Origin: Bacteroidota bacterium
Lineage (GTDB): Bacteria > Bacteroidota > Bacteroidia > Bacteroidales > WCHB1-69
Reading direction: 5' to 3'
DNA length: 39,279 nucleotides
Assembly: GCA_009786185.1 (NCBI GenBank)
Contig: WQTS01000124.1
Span: forward strand, 1-39,279
The first letter of the stretch is position 1. Every line of letters begins with the position of its first letter. Shown one piece after another: positions 20,172 through 28,929 of the stretch. A program made the translations under genes and the position numbers. A model generated the notes under the pieces. It was not told the DNA's origin. It did no database searches and saw only the letters and a list, made by a program, of their open reading frames with translations.

Positions 20172-22152
20172 TTTCATCTATTAATCTGTTATTTGCAAAG
20201 TTCGGTAAGGTAACTTTCAAATTCGGATTTTCCTCCATAGCGCGTTTAATAGCAAAAATAGCTTCATCATTGCGTGCCCATGCGCGGCGCGAAATACCGT
20301 TATTCACATCCCAAAAGAGCATGTTTTTCAGTCTTCTTCCGGCGTCTTCCGAGCCGTCTAACACCATGCCGAACCCACCGTTAATCACTTCGCCCCAGCC
20401 CACGCCGCCGCCGTTGTGAATGGACACCCATGTGGCGCCGCGAAACGAATCGCCTATTACATTGTGAATGGCCATATCGGCGGTAAAAGCGGAACCGTCG
20501 TAAATGTTAGAGGTCTCTCTAAATGGAGAATCTGTACCGGATACATCGTGATGGTCACGGCCTAATACGACCGGCGCACTGATTTTTCCTTCTTTAATTG
20601 CCTGATTGAAAGCCGCGGCAATGTTAATGCGTCCTTCCGCATCGGCGTATAAAATGCGGGCTTGCGAACCTACTACTAATCTGTTTTCCTTTGCACCTTT
20701 AATCCAAGTAATATTATCTTGCATTTGTTGCTTGATTTCTTGCGGTGAATTTTCGCTCATCTTTTGTAACACTTCCATCGCAATTTTGTCGGTCATATCC
20801 AAATCTTCCGGTTTTCCGGAGGTGCACACCCAGCGGAAAGGACCAAAACCGTAATCGAAGCACATCGGTCCCATAATATCTTGGACATAAGAAGGATATT
20901 TGAATTTGCCGTCCGGTTTTAAAATATCGGCGCCGGCACGGCTCGATTCCAATAAAAACGCATTACCATAATCAAAGAAATACATCCCCTTTTCAGCCAA
21001 TTTATTAACAGCTGCTACATGACGACGTAGCGATTCCTGCACGGCAGTATGGAATTTTTCAGGCTCCCCTGCCATCATTTTATTAGACTCCTCAAATGAA
21101 TATCCCACAGGATAGTAGCCGCCTGCCCACGGATTGTGAAGCGAGGTTTGGTCGGAACCTAAATCTACATGGATATTGTGTTTTGCACAATATTCCCATA
21201 AATCCACAATATTTCCGGCATAAGCAAACGAGCGCGCTATTTTCTTGGCTTGTGCTTCTTTTACTTTTGTAAACAGTTCATCTAAATTATCATACACTTC
21301 GTCTACCCAGCCTTGTTCGTGGCGTTTGTACGTAGCGGCAGCATTTACCTCTGCCGTTATAGACACCACGCCGGCAATATTTCCGGCTTTGGGCTGTGCG
21401 CCCGACATGCCACCTAATCCGGCGGTAATGAACAATTTACCGGCAATTTCGCCCTGCAACATACGACTTGCATTAAGTACTGTAATCGTTGTTCCGTGTA
21501 CAATACCTTGCGGCCCGATGTACATGTAGGAACCGGCAGTCATTTGCCCATATTGCGTTACACCGAGTGCATTGAAACGTTCCCAATCGTCCGGTTTTGA
21601 GTAATTTGGAATCATCATTCCGTTGGTAACCACCACGCGTGGAGCATCTTTGTGCGATGGGAACAAGCCCATTGGATGTCCGGAGTAGAGTACTAATGTC
21701 TGTTCTTCAGTCATCGTTGCCAAATATTGCATCGTAAGCAGATATTGCGCCCAGTTTTGGAATACTGCGCCATTTCCGCCGTACGTAATCAGCTCGTGCG
21801 GATGTTGCGCCACCGCGTAATCCAAGTTGTTTTGAATCATCAACATAATCGCTGCAGCTTGTTGTGTTTTTGCTGGATATTCGTCAATGGGACGTGCATA
21901 CATTTTATACTCGGGGCGAAAACGATACATGTAAATCCTGCCGTAATCGTGCAATTCTTTGGCAAATTCGGACGCCAAAACGGCGTGCCATTCGGGTTTA
22001 AAATAGCGCAATGCGTTGTGCAGCGCTAATTTTTTTTCCTCTTGGGTTAAAATGTCCTTGCGTTTGGGGGCGTGGCTTACTGTGGTGTCATAGGGTTTTG
22101 GTGCGGGTAGCTCCGATGGGATACCTTGTGAGATTTGTTGTTTAAAGTTCAT
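20143..22152 (-). CDS. hutU: Urocanate hydratase
   Basis: A 669-residue urocanase, which converts urocanate to imidazolonepropionate in histidine breakdown with tightly bound NAD+. Seen: YGGNGAVFQNW, YSGHPMGLFPS, TAGLGGMSGAQPKA (nucleotide-binding region), LGSDQTSLHNPWAGGYYP, FDYGNAF, FGPFRWVCTSGKPEDL, GRDHHDVSGTDSPFRET and WVSIHNGGGVGWGE. It is of the long class (about 670 residues; the E. coli/Pseudomonas type is about 555) found in Bacteroidota. No hutH, hutI or ftcD is in the window. It lies 27 bases downstream of the LRR gene on the same strand and overlaps the convergent murC by 29 bases. Confidence 0.95.
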   Translation of the reverse strand: MNFKQQISQGIPSELPAPKPYDTTVSHAPKRKDILTQEEKKLALHNALRYFKPEWHAVLASEFAKELHDYGRIYMYRFRPEYKMYARPIDEYPAKTQQAAAIMLMIQNNLDYAVAQHPHELITYGGNGAVFQNWAQYLLTMQYLATMTEEQTLVLYSGHPMGLFPSHKDAPRVVVTNGMMIPNYSKPDDWERFNALGVTQYGQMTAGSYMYIGPQGIVHGTTITVLNASRMLQGEIAGKLFITAGLGGMSGAQPKAGNIAGVVSITAEVNAAATYKRHEQGWVDEVYDNLDELFTKVKEAQAKKIARSFAYAGNIVDLWEYCAKHNIHVDLGSDQTSLHNPWAGGYYPVGYSFEESNKMMAGEPEKFHTAVQESLRRHVAAVNKLAEKGMYFFDYGNAFLLESSRAGADILKPDGKFKYPSYVQDIMGPMCFDYGFGPFRWVCTSGKPEDLDMTDKIAMEVLQKMSENSPQEIKQQMQDNITWIKGAKENRLVVGSQARILYADAEGRINIAAAFNQAIKEGKISAPVVLGRDHHDVSGTDSPFRETSNIYDGSAFTADMAIHNVIGDSFRGATWVSIHNGGGVGWGEVINGGFGMVLDGSEDAGRRLKNMLFWDVNNGISRRAWARNDEAIFAIKRAMEENPNLKVTLPNFANNRLIDEIIDAHRING

Positions 22153-22179
22153 GTTATCTTTTAATTATTGTCATATTTC

Positions 22180-23928
22180 CTATTTTTTTCCTATTTTCAC
22201 TATTTCATCACCCGCTTTCAAGAAATAAACTCCCGCCGGTAAATGCGAAATGTCAATTTGATTAGACAAAGTGATGGAATAAAAAGATGATACTTTTTTG
22301 CCGTAAACATCAAAAATAGCAATGTCTCCCATTTGCAATTCGTAATTGATAATTCGTAATTCACCCATTGTTGGGTTAGGGTAAGCTTTGATTTTGAATA
22401 GTTCTTCTGTAGTTTTCATAAGTTTTGCAGGGCTTGCATGAAACTCAGCTATTACTTTAGCAGGATAATTCGGATGCGAGGCTATGGCATCATTTGTTAT
22501 GGTTATTGTGTAATAGCCTGTATTGTTAAATGTAATAACACCATCTGTTATAGTATAATCGTCCAAAGGAGCAAGCAAGCCGTTTTTTTCTACTATAAAA
22601 TCGGTAGGGGCACTATCAAACTCGCTCTGTTCCCAATAATCAACCGGTTCTCCAATACTAATTGTTTGTGGCGCTAATCTTTGCGTTCCTAAAACCCCAT
22701 TCAAAGGATTGTTTATCATTTTAGAAATTTTATACAAATCGGAAAGCGGAAGTTGATTATTGAAACACCATATCTCTGTTAAAACTCTACTACTACTTAT
22801 GTCTAAACTACTTAATTGATTGTTGGAACAATACAAGTATTTTAAAGATGGATTGTTATTTACGTTTAGATTGTTTAGCTGATTATATTTGCAAGACAGT
22901 AGTATTAAAGCCCGATTGTTACTCACGTCTAAACTGCTTAATTGATTGTCGTTACAATCTAACACCGCTAAAAGCGTATTCTTATTTAAGTCCAAGCTAC
23001 TCAACTGATTATTATAACAATATAAATACCTTAAAGACGTATTGTTATTTAAATTTAAACTGTTTAGCTGATTATTATCGCAAGATAGTCGTATTAAGGC
23101 TTTATTGTTACTTATGTCTAAGCTACTTAACTGATTATTATTACAATATAATTCTTTTAAAGCTGTATTGTTTTCTATATTTAAATCACTTAGCTGATTC
23201 CATCTGCAATATAATTCTGTTAAAGCAACATTATTACTTGCGTCTAAACTGATTAACCGGTTATGTGAACATTCTAAGTATGTTAAAGCGGTATTGTTGC
23301 CTATGTATAAATTGCTTAATTGATTATTTTTACAATCGAAATAATATAAAGCCGTATTGTTACTGAGATCTAAATTGCTTAACTGATTGTTGCTACAAAC
23401 CAATCTTATTAATGCAGTATTATTACTTATATCTAAGCTACTTAGCTGATTATTATTACAGTCTAAGTATGCTAAAGCTTTATTGTTACTAATATCTAAA
23501 TTACTTAACTGATTATTATTACAATATAAAAATCTTAAAGCCGTATTGTTACTAACATCTAAAGTGCTTATTTGATTATTATTACAATATAAATCTGTTA
23601 AAGACGGTGCTTTACTTACATCTAAAGTGCTTATCTGAGCATCAGGACATCTAAAAGATTGAAAAACACTACCGGCGCTTCTTCCTATAACGGTTACTGT
23701 ATAATTATCAGTATTAGCATAAGAATGATATGGGCGGTCAGTAGTTTGAATTGTGCCATCTCCCCAATGAACGATAAATCCATTGTAACCACTAACTCTA
23801 AGAGAGAAAAATTTATGAGCGCCACCCTGCCAAGTAAAAGTGATGGTGTCATTAGCTATTGTGTTAAAACTACATACAAAAAAGCATGCTAGTAAAATTA
23901 AAGATTTGAATTTTGTTTGATTTTTCAT
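22180..23928 (-). CDS. Leucine-rich-repeat T9SS surface protein
   Basis: A 582-residue secreted protein. Residues 1-25 form a signal peptide; 27-100 a PKD-like start (FIVHWGDGT...YTVTV); 102-395 fourteen tandem 21-residue leucine-rich repeats (consensus LDISNNTALxxLxCNNNQLSS); then a linker and an Ig-like stretch. The C-terminus is a T9SS type A sorting domain (AYPNPTMGELRI ... LPAGVYFLKAGDEIVKI). The LRR pattern is internalin-like and probably serves protein-protein contact at the cell surface; the partner is unknown. In the sorting domain, ELRIINYELQ is encoded by two AATTCGTAATT units (22337-22361). It starts 10 bases after the SUMF1-like lipoprotein gene, so the two are probably co-transcribed. 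Confidence 0.88.
   Translation of the reverse strand: MKNQTKFKSLILLACFFVCSFNTIANDTITFTWQGGAHKFFSLRVSGYNGFIVHWGDGTIQTTDRPYHSYANTDNYTVTVIGRSAGSVFQSFRCPDAQISTLDVSKAPSLTDLYCNNNQISTLDVSNNTALRFLYCNNNQLSNLDISNNKALAYLDCNNNQLSSLDISNNTALIRLVCSNNQLSNLDLSNNTALYYFDCKNNQLSNLYIGNNTALTYLECSHNRLISLDASNNVALTELYCRWNQLSDLNIENNTALKELYCNNNQLSSLDISNNKALIRLSCDNNQLNSLNLNNNTSLRYLYCYNNQLSSLDLNKNTLLAVLDCNDNQLSSLDVSNNRALILLSCKYNQLNNLNVNNNPSLKYLYCSNNQLSSLDISSSRVLTEIWCFNNQLPLSDLYKISKMINNPLNGVLGTQRLAPQTISIGEPVDYWEQSEFDSAPTDFIVEKNGLLAPLDDYTITDGVITFNNTGYYTITITNDAIASHPNYPAKVIAEFHASPAKLMKTTEELFKIKAYPNPTMGELRIINYELQMGDIAIFDVYGKKVSSFYSITLSNQIDISHLPAGVYFLKAGDEIVKIGKK
22337..22361. repeat. AATTCGTAATT direct repeat inside the sorting-domain code
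   Basis: Two exact 11-base copies (22337-22347 and 22351-22361) separated by GAT. On the coding strand they give the peptide ELRIINYEL. Similar peptides are common in Bacteroidota T9SS sorting domains, which suggests a dispersed repeat tolerated at this point. Confidence 0.7.
22744..23625 (-). repeat. Fourteen tandem 63-bp units (LRR array)
   Basis: The LRR array at DNA level: 14 units of 63 bases, each one 21-residue repeat. Units differ mainly at the exposed two positions after TAL and before the Cys. Such arrays gain or lose whole units in frame by recombination. Confidence 0.85.
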
Positions 23929-23938
23929 TTTTTAAACT

Positions 23939-25195
23939 TTAAGGTAAAACTAAACGGATACCATAAGTGGCGTGGCGACTATCAGGAGACATTGGAATTC
24001 GATAGGAAACACGATATGTATGCTCGCCATTACTGTATCCGCCGTTACGCAGTACGCGATGTGAGCCTGTAGCAGGTCCTGTAGGATTCGTCTGAGGAGC
24101 ATCTGTATAATCTTCATACCAATCACTACACCATTCTCTTACATTTCCACTCATGTCGTAAATTCCCAATTCGTTTGGCGCTTTTGTACCCACAGGGTAC
24201 GTAGTATTACTGTGCCCCCAACTTACTTCATTGAGGTTATTACTGCCACTGTATTTATATCCTTGGCTTTTATTGCCTCCGCGTGCTGCGTATTCCCATT
24301 CCGCATCTGTGGGTAAACGGTAATTTTTGCCTGTTATGTGGTTTAATTTTTGAATAAACTCTTGTGCATCATACCAACTAATTTGTTCTACGGGCAGATT
24401 ATCTCCTTTAAAATGACTGGGATTATTACCCATAATAGATTCCCATTGTTTTTGGGTAATTTGGTATTTGGCTATTTGAAAACTGCTTACCGTAACTTGG
24501 TGTGCAGGGAGTTCTTGGTGTTCCTCCCAAACATGCCCACATTCACCATCGGTACAACCCATAATAAATGTTCCGCCTTCTACAAATACCATTTCCGGTT
24601 CTACGTAATAAGGCTTGGTTACTGTTATTTCACAAGTTGCGGTATGGTTGCCTTCTTGAGTGGTAACGGTAATAATGGCTGTGCCGGCGGCTTTTGCAGT
24701 TACTTTGCCATTATCTAAAGTAACCACGTCAGGATTACTATTTTCCCAACCGAAGGCTTTGTTGTCGGCGTCTTCCGGAAAAACGGTAGCTATCAAAGTT
24801 GCCGTTTCAGTAACAATAAGCGATAAGGTGGTTGGAGTAAGGGTTATGCCGGTAACCGGAATCAAGGAATTAACCACTGTTACTATACAGGCTGCTCTAT
24901 AGTTTCCGTCTTGTGTAGTAACTGTAATTATTGCCCTACCCTCAGCTTTTGCTAAGACTTCACCATTATTATTCACAATAGCCACATTGTGGTTGTTACT
25001 TACCCAGCTTACAACTTTATTTGCAGCATCTTCGGGAAAAACAGTTGCCGTTAGGGTCGCCGTTTCATCGATGAGGAGGGTTAAGGTAATGGGATGAAGC
25101 GTTATGCCGATAACCTGCTTATCTTTTTTACAAGCAACTACAATGGCTGCTAACAATACTATTATTGCAATGAATTTTAAAAAAAATCTATTCAT
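23939..25195 (-). CDS. Lipoprotein with two BIG2 Ig-like domains and a SUMF1/FGE-like domain
   Basis: A 418-residue lipoprotein: an N-terminal hydrophobic segment and lipobox ending IVVAC put the acylated Cys at residue 22. Two bacterial Ig-like (BIG2) domains follow (about 28-108 and 113-193; each ITLxPxTLxL...TATVFPEDA.NK...AIITVTTQ.GN). Residues 197-418 form a formylglycine-generating-enzyme/SUMF1-type domain (MVFVEGGTFIMGC, ITQKQWESIMGNNPSHF, YRLPTDAEWEYAARGG, GIYDMSGNVREWCSDWY, HRVLRNGGYSN, YGIRLV). True FGE needs a C-terminal Cys pair; I see none after the WCSDWY motif, so it is probably a non-catalytic or ligand-binding version. The likely promoter is at 25276-25307. First gene of a possible unit with the LRR gene and hutU. 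Confidence 0.88.
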   Translation of the reverse strand: MNRFFLKFIAIIVLLAAIVVACKKDKQVIGITLHPITLTLLIDETATLTATVFPEDAANKVVSWVSNNHNVAIVNNNGEVLAKAEGRAIITVTTQDGNYRAACIVTVVNSLIPVTGITLTPTTLSLIVTETATLIATVFPEDADNKAFGWENSNPDVVTLDNGKVTAKAAGTAIITVTTQEGNHTATCEITVTKPYYVEPEMVFVEGGTFIMGCTDGECGHVWEEHQELPAHQVTVSSFQIAKYQITQKQWESIMGNNPSHFKGDNLPVEQISWYDAQEFIQKLNHITGKNYRLPTDAEWEYAARGGNKSQGYKYSGSNNLNEVSWGHSNTTYPVGTKAPNELGIYDMSGNVREWCSDWYEDYTDAPQTNPTGPATGSHRVLRNGGYSNGEHTYRVSYRIPMSPDSRHATYGIRLVLP

Positions 25196-25275
25196 AAATA
25201 TTTAATTATTTGAGTTCTTCCTTATTTTTAGATTTTGTGAATTGTTATTCATTTTAAAAAATGAATTTTAGCGGG

Positions 25276-25307
25276 CAAATATAACATTTTTTATTTTTGC
25301 AGACAAA
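25276..25307 (-). promoter_or_regulatory. Promoter for the SUMF1-like lipoprotein gene
   Basis: On the minus strand: TTTGTC (25302-25307), 18 bases, TATATTTG (25276-25283). Consensus and spacing match the promoters at 2813 and 38108. It gives a leader of about 75 bases. Confidence 0.6.
25292..25299 (+). promoter_or_regulatory. Probable -7 box for the M28 peptidase gene
   Basis: TATTTTTG, 19 bases before the peptidase ATG. It lies inside the spacer of the divergent promoter on the other strand (25276-25307), so the two would compete for polymerase. No clear -33 box is visible. Confidence 0.4.
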
Positions 25308-25317
25308 TTAAAAAATT

Positions 25318-26832
25318 ATGACCAAACATCTTATTCTTGGATATATATTACTCATATCCTTTTCGTTATCCGCACAAACACACACATCATCCATTTTCGA
25401 TCCCGACCTAAAAATCGCCAATCAAATAAAGACGGAAGCATTGAAAAACTCAAAGGTGGATGAATATCTCTATTTGTTGTGTGATAAAGCCGGACCCAAA
25501 CTCACCGGTTCCTCGGGAATGCTGCGGACGAACACGATTGCCATGTTAGAAATGCAGCAATCAGGACTTGAAAACGTGCGCATCGAAAAAGCGAGAACTT
25601 GGGAGCGCGGCGGCTGGGAACTCAAAAAAGCCTATATGGCAATGACCGTGCCTTATTACATGCACTTTTACCCTGCGCCGGTGGCTTGGACAGGTGGCAC
25701 AAACGGGCTTTTATCCGGAAAAGTTCATTATTTCTCTGCTACTACCCACGAAGAATTGGAGCAGCTGAAAGGATTTTATACCGGAAAAATTGTGCTCATG
25801 CCTGATGTCATGCAATATCAAATCAACTTTAACCCGCTTGCGACAATTTATACCGAGCAACAGTTAAAAGAGATGGAATATCAACCCATTAGTACACCAA
25901 AAAAACGGGTAGGAATGCCTACGAAAAACGTATTTTTAACGTATCAAGATGTTTTGGATTTTTTAAGAAATGAAAAAGCAGCGGTAATTATTCATGAAAA
26001 CGGCGATTTTAACGTGCCTGTAATCACGTTCTTCTCTTATAAAATGGGCGATGAAATTTCTCCTTGCGAAATCAATGTTACCTCCGAACATCACGGCTTA
26101 ATGCAACGTTTAATTGAAAACGGAGAAGAAGTAAAATTAGAGATTGACATTGATGTTGAGTTTATTAACGATGAAAATATTTATTATGTTGTGGGTGAAA
26201 TAATGGGCACCGACCCAAAATTAAAAAACGAGCTCGTCATCATTGGCGCACATTTGGACGGCTATCCCATGAACAACGGCGCAGGCGATAACGTTACCAA
26301 CAGCGTAGCAGTTTTAGAAGCCATGCGCATCCTGAAAGCTTTAAATATTAAACCAAAAAGAACCATCAGAATGATTTTATGGAATGGTGAAGAGGTGGGC
26401 ATGCATGGTTCGAAAGGCTATGTGGAAAAATATGTTAAAGATGAGGAAGGCAACAAATTAAGTGAATATGACAAAATTTCAGCTTATTATAATGCGGATT
26501 ATGGTCCCGGAAAATTCAGAGGCATTTCCACGCAAAGCAACATAGCGCTCGAACCACTGTTTAAGGAGTGGGCGCGGCCATGGCATCACATTGGCTTTAC
26601 AACAGTTATCCATCGCAATCTTACCAGCACCGACCATGTTCCGTTTGACGAAGCCGGCATTCCCGCGTTTCAGTTTCTTCAAGATCCGTTAGAGTGGGGG
26701 AGAGGCTCGCACCGTGTCATGGATTTCCTCGATCGATTAGTGCCCGACAATATTCGGCACAATGCCATCATTTTGGCGTGGTTTGCTTACAAAACTGCCA
26801 ACTTAGAGGAGAGATTAATTCGCAAGGATTAG
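25318..26832 (+). CDS. Secreted M28-family metallopeptidase (carboxypeptidase Q-like)
   Basis: A 504-residue exported zinc peptidase. A signal peptide (MTKHLILGYILLISFSLSAQ) precedes a region with a PA-like insert (about 110-290), as in plasma glutamate carboxypeptidase-type M28 enzymes. Metal-site motifs are visible: GAHLDGYPMNNGAGDN (His and Asp ligands, about 311-325), WNGEEVGMHGS (general-base Glu and ligand Glu, about 358-359), YNADYGPGKF (Asp ligand) and TSTDHVPFDEAGIPAFQF (final His, about 441). All five expected zinc ligands are present, so it should be active, cleaving amino acids or dipeptides in the periplasm or outside. Monocistronic by position, divergent from the lipoprotein gene and convergent with glgB. 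Confidence 0.92.
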   Translation: MTKHLILGYILLISFSLSAQTHTSSIFDPDLKIANQIKTEALKNSKVDEYLYLLCDKAGPKLTGSSGMLRTNTIAMLEMQQSGLENVRIEKARTWERGGWELKKAYMAMTVPYYMHFYPAPVAWTGGTNGLLSGKVHYFSATTHEELEQLKGFYTGKIVLMPDVMQYQINFNPLATIYTEQQLKEMEYQPISTPKKRVGMPTKNVFLTYQDVLDFLRNEKAAVIIHENGDFNVPVITFFSYKMGDEISPCEINVTSEHHGLMQRLIENGEEVKLEIDIDVEFINDENIYYVVGEIMGTDPKLKNELVIIGAHLDGYPMNNGAGDNVTNSVAVLEAMRILKALNIKPKRTIRMILWNGEEVGMHGSKGYVEKYVKDEEGNKLSEYDKISAYYNADYGPGKFRGISTQSNIALEPLFKEWARPWHHIGFTTVIHRNLTSTDHVPFDEAGIPAFQFLQDPLEWGRGSHRVMDFLDRLVPDNIRHNAIILAWFAYKTANLEERLIRKD

Positions 26833-26840
26833 TTTTTTTG

Positions 26841-26928
26841 CACACAGATATAACAGATTTTCACAGATCCATTATATTCAAAAATAAAAATCTGTGTTCA
26901 TCTGTTATATCTGTGTCATCTGTGTGCT
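26841..26928. repeat. ACAGAT-type inverted repeat between convergent genes
   Basis: Left part 26841-26868 and right part 26890-26928 are built from ACAGAT/ATCTGT units; the longest exact arms are CACAGATATAACAGAT (26843-26858) and ATCTGTTATATCTGTG (26900-26915). The right part runs into glgB and supplies its last residues and stop codon. It may also act as a two-way terminator, since a T-run precedes it and another follows. Confidence 0.75.
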
Positions 26929-28908
26929 TTTTAACACAAATCCCGTGCGTGCCGGCAAATACAACCTCAAGTGAGGCGTTTTATTTTTCAAAAATGTTTT
27001 GTAAATAACGGTTTCATCAATATTTCCGAAACCTCCAAAGTCTTTTGAATCACTGTTTAACATAATTTTATACGCTCCTTCGGGTGCGTACAATTCGTAA
27101 TCCGTATAAGAATTTGTGGGGCTTAAATTGTAAACAAGCATCGCGCCATTGCGCAAATAGGCTAATATCTGTGTCGCATTATCTTGCACAATAACATGAG
27201 GTGAGGCATCTAAAATTTTATGCTGTTCCACGAAATGAATCATCGCGGCATCAAACGCATTCAGATATTTGTATTTCAAAGTGTCATCGTCTGCTAAATT
27301 CCATTGGCGGCGGGCATATTTCAACGACCAATTGTTGCCCTCGCGAGGAAAATCAATCCACTCGGGATGCCCAAATTCGTTGCCCATAAAATTAAGATAC
27401 CCGCCTTGCGAAAGCGACAATGTGAGCAACCGAATGAGCTTGTGCAACGCAATTCCTCTATTTACAATCAAATTTTGACTTAACACCGACATATCAGTGT
27501 ACATCTCTTTGTCAATTAGCCTGAAAATAATAGTTTTATCGCCCACCATGGCTTGGTCGTGGCTTTCGGCGTAGCTCACGGTTTGTTCCTCTTTACGCTT
27601 GTCGGTCAATCTAAAATAAATATCACCCGGAAACCACTGCTCATCAGCGCTTTCTTTGATGAGTTTGCCCCAGTAATCGGCAATGCCCATAGACATACGA
27701 AAATCGAAGCCGATACCGCCTTGTGCCACAGGAAACGCCATGCCGGGCATGCCGCTCACGTCTTCGGCAATGGTAAAAGAGTTCGGGTTCACTTCTTTAA
27801 TTAACTTGTTTGCTAAAGTTAAATACACAAGTGCATCTTCATCCACATTTTCATCGAAATATTGTTTATAATCCACAAAATCAACGCCAATGCCGTGATC
27901 CCAATAGCTCATGCTTGTTACGCCATCGAAACGAAATCCATCGAACTTAAAGGTTTCTAACCAATACTTTAAATTGGAAAGAAGGAACAGCACAACTTCA
28001 TTTTTTCCATAGTTAAAACACCGCGAATCCCAAACCGGATGGTAACCTTTTTCGCCGGAATGGAAATAGAGACAATCACAACCATCAAAAAAACTTAATC
28101 CTTCTTTAGTATTGGAAACAGAGTGAGAATGAACGACATCTAGAATTACCGAAATGCCTAATCCGTGCGCAGTATCAATTAATTCCATCAGCTCTTCGGG
28201 TGTGCCGAAACGCGCAGACGGAGCGTAAAAATTGGCTACCTGATAACCGAACGAGCCGTAATAAGGATGTTCCTGAATTGCCATTAATTGTATAGTATTG
28301 TAACCCAGTTTTTTAATGCGTGGTAGCACATATTCTTTAAAACGCCAATAGGTGTTAACCTCTTCCAATTGCGAAGACATGCCGATATGCGCTTCGTAAA
28401 TAAGCGGATGTTCCGGCTTTTTGGGTTGCGGATTTTTCCAAACGTACGATGTTGTAGGGTCCCAAACCTGTGCCGAATATACTTTGGTAACCTCATCCTG
28501 CACAACGCGTTGCACGTGTGAAGGCAAACGCTCATCTGCGCCGTTTCTCCACACCATCCACAATTTATACAATGAACCGTGTTTTAAAAAAGAGAGTGGT
28601 AATTCAATTTCCCAATCGCCGTTGCCGATGGGGTGCAAAGCGTACTGCTCCATGGGTTTCCAATACGAAAAATCGCCCATGAGAAAAATTTGTGTGGCAT
28701 GCGGCGCTTTTTCTCGAAAAATCCAATGTGTATCAGTCTTAAACAGTCCGTAGTATAAATGATTGTTAGTTACCCCTTTGAGCGTGTTCTTCCCATCAGT
28801 AAATTCCAATTCCCTTAGTAGGGCTTTTTCAGCGCGGCGTTTTAGAATGAAGCTAAAAGGTTTAAGGTAGGGATCAGTTTGAATGAGAGGGGATGTTTTC
28901 ATAATCAA
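26905..28908 (-). CDS. glgB: 1,4-alpha-glucan (glycogen) branching enzyme
   Basis: A 667-residue GH13 enzyme that cuts an alpha-1,4 chain and reattaches it by an alpha-1,6 bond to make branched glycogen. Seen: an N-terminal CBM48-type domain (YYGLFKTDTHWIFREKAPHATQIFLMGDFSYW), the family block LIYEAHIGMSSQ, GTPEELMELIDTAHGLGISVILDVVHSH, the nucleophile Asp in FDGFRFDGVTSM (about 328), the acid/base Glu in FTIAEDVSGMPG (about 382) and the transition-state His-Asp in AESHDQA (450-451). The long eukaryote-like form is usual for Bacteroidota. The first ATG (28908) and a second (28902) are equally possible starts. The C-terminal STQMTQI and stop come from the dispersed repeat at 26890-26928. No other glg gene is present. 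Confidence 0.94.
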   Translation of the reverse strand: MIMKTSPLIQTDPYLKPFSFILKRRAEKALLRELEFTDGKNTLKGVTNNHLYYGLFKTDTHWIFREKAPHATQIFLMGDFSYWKPMEQYALHPIGNGDWEIELPLSFLKHGSLYKLWMVWRNGADERLPSHVQRVVQDEVTKVYSAQVWDPTTSYVWKNPQPKKPEHPLIYEAHIGMSSQLEEVNTYWRFKEYVLPRIKKLGYNTIQLMAIQEHPYYGSFGYQVANFYAPSARFGTPEELMELIDTAHGLGISVILDVVHSHSVSNTKEGLSFFDGCDCLYFHSGEKGYHPVWDSRCFNYGKNEVVLFLLSNLKYWLETFKFDGFRFDGVTSMSYWDHGIGVDFVDYKQYFDENVDEDALVYLTLANKLIKEVNPNSFTIAEDVSGMPGMAFPVAQGGIGFDFRMSMGIADYWGKLIKESADEQWFPGDIYFRLTDKRKEEQTVSYAESHDQAMVGDKTIIFRLIDKEMYTDMSVLSQNLIVNRGIALHKLIRLLTLSLSQGGYLNFMGNEFGHPEWIDFPREGNNWSLKYARRQWNLADDDTLKYKYLNAFDAAMIHFVEQHKILDASPHVIVQDNATQILAYLRNGAMLVYNLSPTNSYTDYELYAPEGAYKIMLNSDSKDFGGFGNIDETVIYKTFLKNKTPHLRLYLPARTGFVLKSTQMTQI

Positions 28909-28929
28909 TTTTTATTCTTTAAAGACAGT

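Noticed and set aside
22744-23625. Regular repeats that could suggest a CRISPR array
   Set aside because: The 63-base period is the coding period of 21-residue leucine-rich repeats in an open frame; there are no unique spacers.
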